A stretch of DNA of 44,550 nt, taken from NCBI GenBank assembly GCA_045600225.1, contig JAZRXL010000062.1, positions 1 through 44,550 of the forward strand. The letters run 5' to 3'. This stretch comes from UBA1181 sp045600225 (lineage in GTDB: Bacteria > Bacteroidota > Bacteroidia > Bacteroidales > Paludibacteraceae). A program made the position numbers and the translations under genes. The notes under the pieces are model-generated. The model saw nothing but the letters and a program-made list of their open reading frames with translations. It was not told the origin of the DNA and did no database searches. This document shows, piece after piece, positions 15,967-25,187 of the stretch (within the stretch, counting starts at the first letter, position 1; each line of letters begins with the position of its first letter).

Positions 15967-17541
15967 TTACAGTTTGTAGCCCAACTCCTCAAACACCTTC
16001 TCCACCGCCTTTTTGCTCTCTTCCTCCTGGGCAAAAAGATCTCGCAACTCGGTTTGAAGCCTGCTCATCGTCTCTTCGTAACCGGCATAGTCGTCCCGGT
16101 TGACAAACTCGATATATTTGCTTGGCACAAGTGAATAGTCTTTCAAATCAGTGATTTTTACTGACTTGCAGAATTCTGGCTCATCTTTAAATTCGCCCAT
16201 GTCGGAGCGTTGCCACTGATGGAACTTCGCCGCAGCCTTTTCGATATCGTTTTGGCTGAATGTGGTGTATTTCTTTTCAAATGGCTCTCCCCATGTACGG
16301 AGGTCCATAAACAGGATCTCACCCACACGCTCACGGTATTGACGCTGCTCGCCATTCACGGTTACCGTGCGGGCATGCTTGTTACGGTTCAAGATCCAAA
16401 GCGTAACGGATATATCGGTGGTATAGAACATATTGCGAGGGAGGATTACAATCGCCTCCACGGCATCGTGTTGCTCAATCAAAGCCTTACGGATAGACTT
16501 CTCGTCACCATCGCCGCTCAAAGCGCCATTGGCCAACAAGAAACCTGCGATGCCTTCGGTGGATAGTTTTGAGAAGATATTGAGAATCCACGCGTAGTTG
16601 GCATTGCTGGTAGGTGGCACGGCGAAACCTTTCCAACGTGGGTCATCGAGCAATTCGCTCGGTTCACGCCACTCCTTCTGGTTGAAAGGAGGATTGGCCA
16701 TGATATAATCAAACTTTTCTCCTATGTGCTGATCGTTTTGAAAGGTGCTAGCAGCCTTCTCTCCCAGATTAGCTGAAATGCCACGGATGGCAAGGTTCAT
16801 CTTCGCCAGCTTGTAGGTAGTGAGTGTGTACTCTTGTCCGTAGACCGAAATGTCTCGTTTGTTACCGTTATGGTTTTCAATAAAGCGGCTACTTTGCACA
16901 AACATGCCACCCGAACCACACGCAGGGTCATAGACTTTTCCCTTGTAAGGCTCAATCATCTCAGCAATCAAATTCACGATTGCCTTAGGGGTATAGTACT
17001 CTCCCTTACCTTTTCCCTCCTGCAACGCAAAGTTCGAAAGGCAATATTCATAGACACGACCGAAAAAATCATTGTCTTCATCCATGTGCTTCTCCATATC
17101 GTTCACCACATCGAGTAAGGAGCCCAGTTTGGCGGCATCGATACCCAAACTGCTATAATAGTTTACAGGCAAAGCGCCGGCGAGTTGTTTGTTATCCCTT
17201 TCAATGTCGGCCAGTGCCTTGTCAATGATTTGTGCGATATTGGGTTGCTTGGCATTTTGCATGATGTAACTCCAACGGCAATGCTCCTGCAAGTAGAAAA
17301 CATTGTCCTTACCGTAAGAAACAGGCAATTCGCAGAGCATATTACCATCTCCATACTGATTCGCCAACTGACGGTGCTGTTTCTCAAAACGGACGCCCGC
17401 ATATTTCAAGAATATCAAACTCAAGACAACATGTTTGTACTCCGATGCTTCGATATTTCCACGTAGTTTATTAGCGGCATCCCAAAGTTGCGCTTCAATG
17501 CTCCTTTCCGCTTTTTTACTGGCGGCTACCTTCTTTGCCAT
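15967..17541 (-). CDS. hsdM: Type I restriction-modification methyltransferase subunit (HsdM)
   Basis: A 524-residue N6-adenine DNA methyltransferase. It has the N-terminal helical domain (IEAQLWDAANKLRGNIEASE), the S-adenosylmethionine motif DPACGSGGM at 205-213, and the catalytic NPPF at 283-286. It methylates both strands of the site chosen by HsdS and protects host DNA from HsdR. It is the first gene of the RM locus, 36 bases after the DUF2461 gene, so a promoter may lie in front of either. Its C-terminal EEESKKAVEKVFEELGYKL is echoed in the remnant at 14389-14541. Confidence 0.95.
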   Translation of the reverse strand: MAKKVAASKKAERSIEAQLWDAANKLRGNIEASEYKHVVLSLIFLKYAGVRFEKQHRQLANQYGDGNMLCELPVSYGKDNVFYLQEHCRWSYIMQNAKQPNIAQIIDKALADIERDNKQLAGALPVNYYSSLGIDAAKLGSLLDVVNDMEKHMDEDNDFFGRVYEYCLSNFALQEGKGKGEYYTPKAIVNLIAEMIEPYKGKVYDPACGSGGMFVQSSRFIENHNGNKRDISVYGQEYTLTTYKLAKMNLAIRGISANLGEKAASTFQNDQHIGEKFDYIMANPPFNQKEWREPSELLDDPRWKGFAVPPTSNANYAWILNIFSKLSTEGIAGFLLANGALSGDGDEKSIRKALIEQHDAVEAIVILPRNMFYTTDISVTLWILNRNKHARTVTVNGEQRQYRERVGEILFMDLRTWGEPFEKKYTTFSQNDIEKAAAKFHQWQRSDMGEFKDEPEFCKSVKITDLKDYSLVPSKYIEFVNRDDYAGYEETMSRLQTELRDLFAQEEESKKAVEKVFEELGYKL

Positions 17542-17577
17542 ATATAACCAATTTATTTTCCGTAAAGATAATGCTTT

Positions 17578-18264
17578 TCAATCATTCTCCTCCCCCACGT
17601 ATTCAATCACCTGATTCAAATAATCGATAAAGGGTTTGTTACGTTCGAAAAGGTGCAACAGTTGAGCAAGGAGCGCATCCCTGTCCGACACCTCCTTGAG
17701 TGTCAATGGCCTCATCAAACAGTAGGTTTTCAAACGGATGTAGTCTGGATGTTCACACTCGGCAAACTCTTTCGGCACCTTCTTCAAAGCCCCGTCATAA
17801 TCCAACACGAAACCATCTTGGGCACCTGTTTGGACATAGTTTTCGAACTTCTCCGGCTCATCCATCAGATCCTCACGCACGATCTCCACCACCTTCTTGT
17901 CGTAGCAATAGTGGCCGACCGCCAACATACAACCATCAGGGTATCCGTCGCCTCCTACGGAGAGGTGGAAATAGTAACCTGCCTTACCAGACTTTTTACC
18001 GCCAGGAGCGATGAAAACGCCCATATGCGTCTTGTAAGGCGACTTATCCGCAGAGAAACGAATATCGCGATTGATGCGATAGGTGCAATCCTTCAACTCC
18101 AAGCCACGGACGCTTTCGTCGAACTCCCCTACACCGGCGATCAGTTGCAAGGCGAACTCGCTGAAATATCTCTTTACCACCTCATACTCCGCCTTGTGGG
18201 CATGGAACCATTCGGAACAATTATTTTGTTGCAATTCACGCAAGAAATCTACTACCTTCTTCAT
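17578..18264 (-). CDS. DUF2461 domain-containing protein
   Basis: A 228-residue protein of the DUF2461 family (function unknown). Typical features are FLRELQQNNCSEWFHAHKAE near the start, TYRINRDIRFSADKSPYKTH, and GGKKSGKAGYYFHLS. The ATG at 18264 is preferred because the -7 element at 18289-18296 leaves a normal leader; an ATG at 18276 adds four residues. It precedes hsdM closely but no functional link to restriction is known. Confidence 0.88.
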   Translation of the reverse strand: MKKVVDFLRELQQNNCSEWFHAHKAEYEVVKRYFSEFALQLIAGVGEFDESVRGLELKDCTYRINRDIRFSADKSPYKTHMGVFIAPGGKKSGKAGYYFHLSVGGDGYPDGCMLAVGHYCYDKKVVEIVREDLMDEPEKFENYVQTGAQDGFVLDYDGALKKVPKEFAECEHPDYIRLKTYCLMRPLTLKEVSDRDALLAQLLHLFERNKPFIDYLNQVIEYVGEEND

Positions 18265-18288
18265 TGGATTTATCATTCATTGTTTTTG

Positions 18289-18296
18289 CAAATTTA
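18289..18296 (-). promoter_or_regulatory. -7 promoter element for DUF2461 and possibly hsdM
   Basis: On the minus strand this reads TAAATTTG, matching TAnnTTTG, 25 bases before the chosen start codon. No good -33 TTTG is seen at the usual distance. Confidence 0.45.
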
Positions 18297-18329
18297 CAAA
18301 AAAGATACAACACACACGCATCCAAGGTA

Positions 18330-18433
18330 GCGTCTTTCAGACGCACAGTGACTTCACGTATCCACCCTTCACATCCTCTTCACTTCGTGTCAGAGCATGT
18401 ACAGGGTTGCCCGTGTAACGTCTTTCTGACGTT
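18330..18433. repeat. Pair of short CGTCTTTC palindromes
   Basis: Two hairpins, GCGTCT-TTC-AGACGC (18330-18344) and AACGTC-TTTCT-GACGTT (18417-18433), lie in the gap between two divergently placed features. They share the core CGTCTTTC and differ by paired changes, as expected for members of an intergenic palindromic repeat family distinct from the RAYT-linked one. The rest of 18277-18578 holds a terminator hairpin only. Confidence 0.55.
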
Positions 18434-18523
18434 GCCTACATAGGCTATTGTCATTCATATAAATAGGTATCAAATTCTACATAGTCCCTAAAAGCACTGC
18501 CATTACTAAAAGAGTTTAAGAAA

Positions 18524-18562
18524 CAAAGAAATGCGAGTAAGAAAATTACCCGCATTTCTTTG
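18524..18562 (-). terminator. Terminator of the 178-residue membrane protein gene
   Basis: A 12-bp stem (CAAAGAAATGCG / CGCATTTCTTTG) extended by four more pairs past one mismatch, followed on the minus strand by a T-rich stretch TTTCTTAAAC. Confidence 0.6.
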
Positions 18563-18578
18563 AAAGATGAGCCGTTCT

Positions 18579-19115
18579 CTATTGATGGTATCTTCTGATC
18601 ATCTCCATAATTCCATCATTCTCTGCCCTCTCCGTATGCTTCACACACTCCGAAACTGGTTCATACTGATAAGGTATGTATTTCAACAAAGACGAATAGA
18701 AAAGACTTCCATCCTCCGTCCCATACAAATGTAAGATAGAGCCCGAGTTCTGTCCTTTATGAAGACCCCCCACCTCTCTAAAATCTCGCTTCATATAGCA
18801 TGCAACAATTCGATTCGTATCCTTACTATCAAACGCCAATTCATACTTCTTCAACTCTTTCTTTGTCTGTTTATCAATGTAAGAATACTCTTTCGAAAAG
18901 ATCTTTACAATTCCATAAATATATGAAATAAATCCCAGCATCAATACAAAAAGGGAGACCATACACTCTTGGAATATATTCAATATAGAAATGACAAAGA
19001 ATATCAGACCTATCAGTATAGCCATGGCACCAACCAATGGCAATTTCTTTTTCTGTTCTATTCTATCAGAATCCAACAACATAAACTCTTCTAATGATAT
19101 ATTTTTATTTTCCAT
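18579..19115 (-). CDS. Hypothetical two-pass membrane protein
   Basis: A 178-residue protein not recognised by family. It has a short charged N-terminus (LEEFMLLDSDRIEQKKKLP), two adjacent membrane segments (about 28-46 and 51-71), and a soluble C-terminal domain with GIVKIFSKEYSYIDKQTKKE and GQNSGSILHLYGTEDGSLFY. The layout suggests a small cytoplasmic-facing domain on a hairpin membrane anchor. A terminator hairpin follows. Nothing in the neighbours points to a role. Confidence 0.7.
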   Translation of the reverse strand: MENKNISLEEFMLLDSDRIEQKKKLPLVGAMAILIGLIFFVISILNIFQECMVSLFVLMLGFISYIYGIVKIFSKEYSYIDKQTKKELKKYELAFDSKDTNRIVACYMKRDFREVGGLHKGQNSGSILHLYGTEDGSLFYSSLLKYIPYQYEPVSECVKHTERAENDGIMEMIRRYHQ

Positions 19116-19232
19116 AATAATTTTATTGAATGAAACATAGGTATAGTGATAGCATCACACTAGAATCATTAAATGCGACAATTTTGCCCTGCACCACAAT
19201 GGGCAAAGCATAGAACTAATAGTTATCAATAT

Positions 19233-19637
19233 TCAAATAACGATTTTACACAACTGGTAGAGATAATACCCCACATGTTTTTGATAAGATTTCCATAATT
19301 TGTGTTGAACTAAAACATAATGATATGTTACATTAAAGATATTTCTTCCTACACTAAGTTTAGAAAACAAGTTTTTGAAAGGAAAACGCTCACCTACTGT
19401 GCTTCGAACCGCAGGAACTGAGCTAACATGCGTTGGTTGAACAATATCATACGAGAATCTACCTACTCCATCAAAATTCAAATCAGAAGATGATGAATCA
19501 TCCGATATAATCTGTTGATAGTAATGAGAATAATCACTAAAGGCACAAGGGCTTTTAGTATTCAAATTTTGATTGATACTAAAAATCGTTACCAAAAGGA
19601 GTAACAACAGAGTGATATTTTTCAACAAAAGTTTCAT
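19233..19637 (-). CDS. Hypothetical short exported protein
   Basis: A 134-residue frame starting MKLLLKNITLLLLLLVTIFS, which reads as a signal peptide or membrane anchor, followed by a Ser/Asp-rich segment (ISDDSSSSDLNFDG) and a Tyr-rich end. No family is recognised. The signal-like start on a frame with no competing ORF supports a real gene, but the C-terminus looks unusual and could reflect a decayed gene. Confidence 0.5.
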   Translation of the reverse strand: MKLLLKNITLLLLLLVTIFSINQNLNTKSPCAFSDYSHYYQQIISDDSSSSDLNFDGVGRFSYDIVQPTHVSSVPAVRSTVGERFPFKNLFSKLSVGRNIFNVTYHYVLVQHKLWKSYQKHVGYYLYQLCKIVI

Positions 19638-19678
19638 AAAATTCGATGTGCGAATATAGTAAGATTTTAGAGAAATGT

Positions 19679-19686
19679 TATATTTG
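19679..19686 (+). promoter_or_regulatory. -7 promoter element for the small lipoprotein
   Basis: TATATTTG matches TAnnTTTG and lies 26 bases before the ATG at 19713; the -33 region is not clear. Confidence 0.5.
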
Positions 19687-19712
19687 CAAAAGTTAAAAAC
19701 AATAAATTGAAC

Positions 19713-20108
19713 ATGAAAAAAATATTTACGATTATAAGCATCCTTTTATTGGCAAGTTCTTGCTCTCACTTGACTGTTAGAGACAAAAACAAAGCAGAGA
19801 CTGAAGCCAATACACCGGAGGAAATAGAGAAAAAAGCCCGTTTGTTTGTACAAAACGCAGCTGCACTTCAATACATAGATTATGCAACTGTGGTGAAAGA
19901 CACAGCCTATATAGGTATACCTTCACGAAGAGGTAAAGAACATACATACGACAATCTTGCAAAAACTTTCCTAACTGACGTTCGTAAATCGGGTAATTTC
20001 ACCAATATCGTATCTTGTATAATAGTCAACACCGCATCTAAAGGTATTATCTGGAGCGATACATTGGTTTCGGGACAGGTTATTGGATACGCGGATATGG
20101 GGAATTAA
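19713..20108 (+). CDS. Small lipoprotein, hypothetical
   Basis: A 131-residue protein with a type II signal peptide: MKKIFTIISILLLASSC, where Cys17 follows the lipobox LASS. The mature part is acidic and lysine-rich at first (NKAETEANTPEEIEKKARLF), then a compact domain. It should be anchored in the inner or outer membrane. The frame also opens at a TTG two codons upstream, but the ATG at 19713 gives a standard signal peptide. A strong terminator follows 12 bases after the stop. Family not recognised. Confidence 0.75.
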   Translation: MKKIFTIISILLLASSCSHLTVRDKNKAETEANTPEEIEKKARLFVQNAAALQYIDYATVVKDTAYIGIPSRRGKEHTYDNLAKTFLTDVRKSGNFTNIVSCIIVNTASKGIIWSDTLVSGQVIGYADMGN

Positions 20109-20120
20109 ACACACATATAT

Positions 20121-20163
20121 AAAGCAGAGGAGACAACTTCAATATTGTCTCCTCTGCTTTTTT
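20121..20163 (+). terminator. Strong intrinsic terminator of the small lipoprotein gene
   Basis: A 16-bp perfect stem (AAAGCAGAGGAGACAA and its complement) with an 8-base loop, followed by further Ts. Confidence 0.9.
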
Positions 20164-20257
20164 CATGGAACAATGAAATCTTATAAAGCAAAAGAAAGTC
20201 GTTCCAAAGAGGAAGGGACCTACTTTGGAAAAAATTTTCATATCAATATAAATTAGA

Positions 20258-21061
20258 TTAGTTTCTTTTCATTTTATCTTTAACCTTCTTACGGAAAAAA
20301 TAGCAATATCCTTTGATCTGACTAAGAGTCTGTCTAGACATAAATTTCTTTGTAATAGGTCTCTGATAATCATGCAAAATTGAAACATTAGGTAGATACA
20401 CTACTTTGTATCCAGTATTCTTCAATCTACGGCAAAAATCCGCATCTTCTGGTCCATAAAATATCCTTTCATCCAAAAAGCCTGTTTTAATCTGGGCTTT
20501 TTTTCTAATCAGCTGGCATGCACCAATTACAAAGTCCACCTCCATCGGTTCCGAACCTGTAATATCATACAATGTCTTCGAATATGCTTTTTCGAAAAGA
20601 TTCAAGCCAAATCGTAATCCTATATTGTGCAAACCGCTCTTAATAACCCCCATACGAGTAGGGAAATGCTTGCAACTTGCCTGAGGCAAACCATCTTGTC
20701 CCAACAACTTACAGCTACATACACCCACATCCTCGTGTCCTTCCATATAATTTAGCATTGCAAAGAATGCCTCTTTGTTCATCTCCGTATCACTATCCAA
20801 GAACATCATATAGTCACTGGCTGAATTTACCATACCAATGTTTCTTGCAGCAGCAATACCTCTATTTACACCGCAATTGATAACTTTAATATTAGGATAT
20901 GAATATGCTATGGCAGCACGCGTCTCATCAGTTGATGCATTATCAACATACAAGATCTGAAACTCTGGAGCATCCTTCAAGAATTCCAATGATGCAAAAT
21001 TCTTCTGCAAATAGTGCCAAGAATTATGACCAATAACGATAATGGTAAGTTTTATCTTCAT
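20258..21061 (-). CDS. Glycosyltransferase family 2
   Basis: A 267-residue inverting GT-A glycosyltransferase. It begins LTIIVIGHNSWHYLQKNFAS, has the nucleotide-sugar DxD-type motif in MMFLDSDTEMN, and the acceptor-side motif EVDFVIGACQLIRKKA followed by ERIFYGPEDADFCRRLKNTG. No membrane span is seen; it would act at the cytoplasmic face making a surface glycan. The nearby frame includes a TTG two codons upstream; the ATG is used. It stands alone between two terminators, so it is probably monocistronic. Confidence 0.9.
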   Translation of the reverse strand: MKIKLTIIVIGHNSWHYLQKNFASLEFLKDAPEFQILYVDNASTDETRAAIAYSYPNIKVINCGVNRGIAAARNIGMVNSASDYMMFLDSDTEMNKEAFFAMLNYMEGHEDVGVCSCKLLGQDGLPQASCKHFPTRMGVIKSGLHNIGLRFGLNLFEKAYSKTLYDITGSEPMEVDFVIGACQLIRKKAQIKTGFLDERIFYGPEDADFCRRLKNTGYKVVYLPNVSILHDYQRPITKKFMSRQTLSQIKGYCYFFRKKVKDKMKRN

Positions 21062-21070
21062 ATCCAAAAT

Positions 21071-21107
21071 AAAAAAAACAGAGACCTTATAAATAAGGTC
21101 TCTGTTT
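21071..21107 (-). terminator. Terminator of the gyrA-TPR operon
   Basis: A 14-bp perfect stem (AAACAGAGACCTTA / TAAGGTCTCTGTTT) with a four-base loop, followed on the minus strand by a run of Ts. Confidence 0.9.
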
Positions 21108-21115
21108 GATTATAA

Positions 21116-22369
21116 TTACTGAATTTTCTTTAGTTGAGCGTCGATCTCGCTATACTTAGCACCGTTACCAATACGGTAGTAAGAAGTCTTCAAAAGATTC
21201 AAGTTGTTTGCATCTTTTGCATTGATAGATCTTGCTTTCTCCAAGTAAGGGATAGCACTCTTGAATTGCTCCTTAGCCAAGTTAACAGCAGCATTGTACT
21301 TTTTGTTATCCTTGATCTTACCAGCCTTGTCGTATGCGCTCTCTCCGTTCTTTACATAAGCAAATCCGCAGAAATAGTTTGCATCGAAATTATTAGGTTC
21401 AACTGCAATTGCTTGTTTTGCAACCTCAATAGCCTTGTTGAAATCAGATTTTTGAAGGTATAATTTAGATTTGATCAAATAGTATTGAACGTTCTTAGGA
21501 TCCTTCGAGATAGCATCATCAACATAAGCAACAGCCTCAGCATCCTTCTTGTTATCCAAGTAGTAGTTGATCAAAGAACCGATGAAGTATGCATTTGAAG
21601 GATACTTGTTAACAGCCTCTTTCAAAATTGCAACGCTATTAGTCTCATCGCCCTTCTTTTGGTATGTGCTATACAACCACTCATACATTGTTTGGCTATA
21701 CTTAGGCTCTGTCTTCAACTCATTCATATATTGCAATGCAACAGCCTCTCTAGATTCAGTGCTACTTGCTGCATTTACAGTGTAATACTTAATCTCATTA
21801 TATAAGGTATCAGCCTTCATGTTAGACTTAGCCATAACTGGATAATCAGCCATTTCGATGTACTTTGACCACAAATCAACAGCAGCCTCAAAGTGAGGTT
21901 GATATGCTCCATTTGATTGCTTAGCCTCAGATCCTGCATTGTAGTTAGCCAAACCTGCATTGATCAAATAATTCTTCAAAGTTTCAATCTTACCTGGAAT
22001 ATTCTTTACATATTTAGGTTTGATTTGCCCCTTCTCATTTGGCTTAACATCCAACTCAGAAGCTACTTTGTAAGCATCTGCAGCCTTAACCAAGGCTTCA
22101 TTAACTCTGGCTTGGTTGAAATCACCATTCATTTGTCTCTTAGTCTCCTCCTCCAAGTAAATGTTTTCATATACTTGAGCAGCAACCATAAATGTTCTTG
22201 CTTGACCTGAAGTCTCTGGATTAACCATCGCCTTTTCGATCAAAGATTGTGCACCAACCAAATCTTTTGGTTCATACAACTTACCTTCTGCCGCATTTAC
22301 ATTCTTCTTTTGTGCAAACGCGCATGTCGCTAGCGCCAATGCGAATACCGAAATTGCAATCTTCTTCAT
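21116..22369 (-). CDS. Exported tetratricopeptide-repeat protein
   Basis: A 417-residue protein with signal peptide MKKIAISVFALALATCAFAQ and a body of helical repeats. TPR-like units are readable, for example AEAVAYVDDAISKDPKNVQY, LIKSKLYLQKSDFNKAIEVA and AIAVEPNNFDANYFCGFAYV. TPR proteins of this kind act as scaffolds in the periplasm. The start is 22 bases after gyrA, and the shared terminator implies co-transcription. A frame opening inside gyrA (22402) would put extra residues before the signal peptide and is rejected. Confidence 0.85.
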   Translation of the reverse strand: MKKIAISVFALALATCAFAQKKNVNAAEGKLYEPKDLVGAQSLIEKAMVNPETSGQARTFMVAAQVYENIYLEEETKRQMNGDFNQARVNEALVKAADAYKVASELDVKPNEKGQIKPKYVKNIPGKIETLKNYLINAGLANYNAGSEAKQSNGAYQPHFEAAVDLWSKYIEMADYPVMAKSNMKADTLYNEIKYYTVNAASSTESREAVALQYMNELKTEPKYSQTMYEWLYSTYQKKGDETNSVAILKEAVNKYPSNAYFIGSLINYYLDNKKDAEAVAYVDDAISKDPKNVQYYLIKSKLYLQKSDFNKAIEVAKQAIAVEPNNFDANYFCGFAYVKNGESAYDKAGKIKDNKKYNAAVNLAKEQFKSAIPYLEKARSINAKDANNLNLLKTSYYRIGNGAKYSEIDAQLKKIQ

Positions 22370-22391
22370 TTTAAATCGTATTTTAAAATTA

Positions 22392-24908
22392 TTATTGTTC
22401 ATTATTTTCTACAGTATCAGACTCCTCAATTGATTCGCCTTCCTGTACTTCTTGTTCTTCCTCATCTGAATGCATTACCTTACATACTGAAGCGATTTGA
22501 TCGTTCTTCTTTGTCAAGTTAATCAAACGAACACCTTGTGTAGCACGACCTTGAACGCGAACCTCAGACATGCACAAACGAATGGTGATTCCTGACTTGT
22601 TAATGATCATCAAATCATTTTCATCTGTTACATTCTTAATTGCAATCAACTCTCCTGTCTTATCAGTAATATTTAAGGTCTTAACACCCTTTCCTCCACG
22701 GTTGGTTACTCTGTAATCTTCGATATCAGAACGTTTTCCATATCCTTGATCAGAAACTACCAAGATGGTCTCCTTCTCTGGATCCTCAATTACGATCATT
22801 CCAACTACCTCGTCATCTGGTCCATCCAAAGTCATACCCTTCACACCAGTAGAGACACGACCCATTTGACGCACCTTAGATTCGTTGAAACGAATAGCCT
22901 TACCATGTTTATTTGCCAAAATCACTTCTGAGTTACCATCAGTCAAACATACATCAACCACTTTATCATCTTCACGAATGACAATAGCGTTCACTCCATT
23001 CGCACGAGGTCTTGAGTATGCTTCCAAAGAAGTTTTCTTAACAACACCATTCTTTGTACAGAATATAATATTGTGACTTCTGTTGAACTCTTCATCATTC
23101 AATGTCTTAACACAAATCAATGCATTGATCTTATCGTCTGAATCGATATTCAACAAGTTTTGGATTGCACGACCCTTAGTGTTCTTAGCTCCCTCAGGTA
23201 TTTCATAAACCTTCTGCCAGTAACAGCGACCCTTTTGAGTAAAGAACATCAATGTATTATGCATAGATGCAGAGTAGATGTACTCAATGAAGTCAGCATC
23301 ACGAGCAGCGCTACCCTTAGATCCTACACCTCCTCTGTTTTGAGCCTTAAACTCAGCCAATGGAGTTCTCTTAATGTATCCTAAGTGAGACACAGTCAAC
23401 ACCATCTCATCATCAGCATAGAAATCTTCTGGATTGAACTCTTCTGCCGTAAACATAATTTGAGTACGACGCTCATCACCATATTTACCTTTAACCTCAA
23501 GCAACTCTTCCTTGATGATATTCATTCTCATCTCCTCGCTTGCCAATACAGCCTTCAAGTGATCGATCAACTTCATCAATTCAGCAAACTCAGCTCTCAA
23601 TTCTTCAATTGCCAAAGCTACCAACTGACGAAGACGCATCTCAACAATTGCCTTTGCTTGCTCCAAATCGAAGTTGAAACGCTCCATCAAACGGTTTCTT
23701 GACTCCTCTACGGTCTTAGAAGAACGGATGATTTGAATTACCTCATCCAAGTTGTCAACCGCAATAATCAATGCCTCCAAGATATGTGCTCTCTTCTCTG
23801 CTTCGCGCAACTCAAACATTGTACGACGTGTAACCACCTCCATACGATGAGCAACGAACTCGGAGATTAGGTCTTTCAAATTCAACAATTTAGGACGGCC
23901 ATGAACCAACGCAATATTATTAACGCTGAAAGATGATTGCAAAGCCGAATATTTGTACAACTTGTTCAATACAACCTGGCTATTAGCATCTCTCTTCACA
24001 TCAATAACGATACGCATACCTTCATGGTCTGACTCATCATTGATATTAGAGATTCCCTCAATACGTTTTTCTGTTACCATATCAGCAATAGAAGAGATCA
24101 ACTCACTTCTGTTGATTTGGTAAGGAATCTCTCTAACGATAATCTTCTCGTGAGAATCGTCAGTTTCGATCTCACATTTAGCACGGATTACTACTCTACC
24201 TCTACCAGTCAAGTAAGAATCACGAACACCAGAATATCCATAAATGATACCACCAGTTGGGAAATCCGGAGCCTTGATCAACTTGATCAACTCTTCAATA
24301 TCGATCTCCTTATTATCTACATAAGCAACAATGGCATCGATTGTATCTGAAAGGTTATGTGGTGGCATGTTTGTTGCCATACCTACCGCAATACCCGACG
24401 CTCCATTGACCAACAATTGAGGTATACGAGTTGGCATTACAGTTGGCTCCTGATGCTCACCATCGAAGTTGTCTTGGAAATCAACCGTGTCTTTCTCCAA
24501 ATCAACCATAATATCCTCTGATATGCGACTAAGTTTTGCCTCGGTATAACGCATAGCAGCCGCAGAATCACCATCTATAGAACCAAAGTTTCCTTGTCCA
24601 CTGACCAACGGATAACGCAACGACCACTCTTGAGCCATACGAACCAACGTTCCATACACTGAAGAGTCTCCATGTGGGTGGTACTTTCCTAACACCTCTC
24701 CTACAATTCTCGCAGACTTCTTAGTTGGCTTGTTGAACGACAACCCTAACTCATTCATACCAAACAACACACGGCGGTGAACTGGCTTGAAACCATCACG
24801 CACATCTGGCAAGGCACGTGAGACAATAACGGACATTGAATAGTCAATGTACGATGATCTCATCTCTTCATCAATATCAATCTTGATAATTCTGTCTTGA
24901 TCTTCCAT
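22392..24908 (-). CDS. gyrA: DNA gyrase subunit A
   Basis: An 838-residue type IIA topoisomerase subunit that breaks and rejoins DNA during supercoiling. The winged-helix/tower region starts with DIDEEMRSSYIDYSMSVIVS; the quinolone-region sequence GDSSVYGTLVRMAQ and the catalytic tyrosine in AMRYTEAKLSRI are present. The C-terminal beta-pinwheel holds the GyrA-box-like QNRGGVGSKG that marks gyrase rather than topoisomerase IV. The tail is acidic (EEEQEVQEGESIEESD). Confidence 0.97.
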   Translation of the reverse strand: MEDQDRIIKIDIDEEMRSSYIDYSMSVIVSRALPDVRDGFKPVHRRVLFGMNELGLSFNKPTKKSARIVGEVLGKYHPHGDSSVYGTLVRMAQEWSLRYPLVSGQGNFGSIDGDSAAAMRYTEAKLSRISEDIMVDLEKDTVDFQDNFDGEHQEPTVMPTRIPQLLVNGASGIAVGMATNMPPHNLSDTIDAIVAYVDNKEIDIEELIKLIKAPDFPTGGIIYGYSGVRDSYLTGRGRVVIRAKCEIETDDSHEKIIVREIPYQINRSELISSIADMVTEKRIEGISNINDESDHEGMRIVIDVKRDANSQVVLNKLYKYSALQSSFSVNNIALVHGRPKLLNLKDLISEFVAHRMEVVTRRTMFELREAEKRAHILEALIIAVDNLDEVIQIIRSSKTVEESRNRLMERFNFDLEQAKAIVEMRLRQLVALAIEELRAEFAELMKLIDHLKAVLASEEMRMNIIKEELLEVKGKYGDERRTQIMFTAEEFNPEDFYADDEMVLTVSHLGYIKRTPLAEFKAQNRGGVGSKGSAARDADFIEYIYSASMHNTLMFFTQKGRCYWQKVYEIPEGAKNTKGRAIQNLLNIDSDDKINALICVKTLNDEEFNRSHNIIFCTKNGVVKKTSLEAYSRPRANGVNAIVIREDDKVVDVCLTDGNSEVILANKHGKAIRFNESKVRQMGRVSTGVKGMTLDGPDDEVVGMIVIEDPEKETILVVSDQGYGKRSDIEDYRVTNRGGKGVKTLNITDKTGELIAIKNVTDENDLMIINKSGITIRLCMSEVRVQGRATQGVRLINLTKKNDQIASVCKVMHSDEEEQEVQEGESIEESDTVENNEQ

Positions 24909-25187
24909 TATATATTTTTATAATTATTTTGTTCGCTATAAAAAACGCATAAAATTACGAAAAAATTAGATATTAACCAAAAAAAAGTAGAATTGGTTGC
25001 TCGTTTTAACCTATCAAAACAGAAATATCTTCCACCCTTCCCTCTTATGTTTGTTTCATCTCAATTTTCGACACAATTATTTGCCAAAAACAAGGAAAGA
25101 AGATATTTTTACAAAACGGATATGATCTATTCAACTTAACGTTATTGTACACAAAACTAAATGCAAAACCATAAATTATTTTTCACC

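Noticed and set aside
17653..18330. Plus-strand ORF of 225 codons opposite the DUF2461 gene
   Set aside because: Antisense shadow that runs into the intergenic palindromes.
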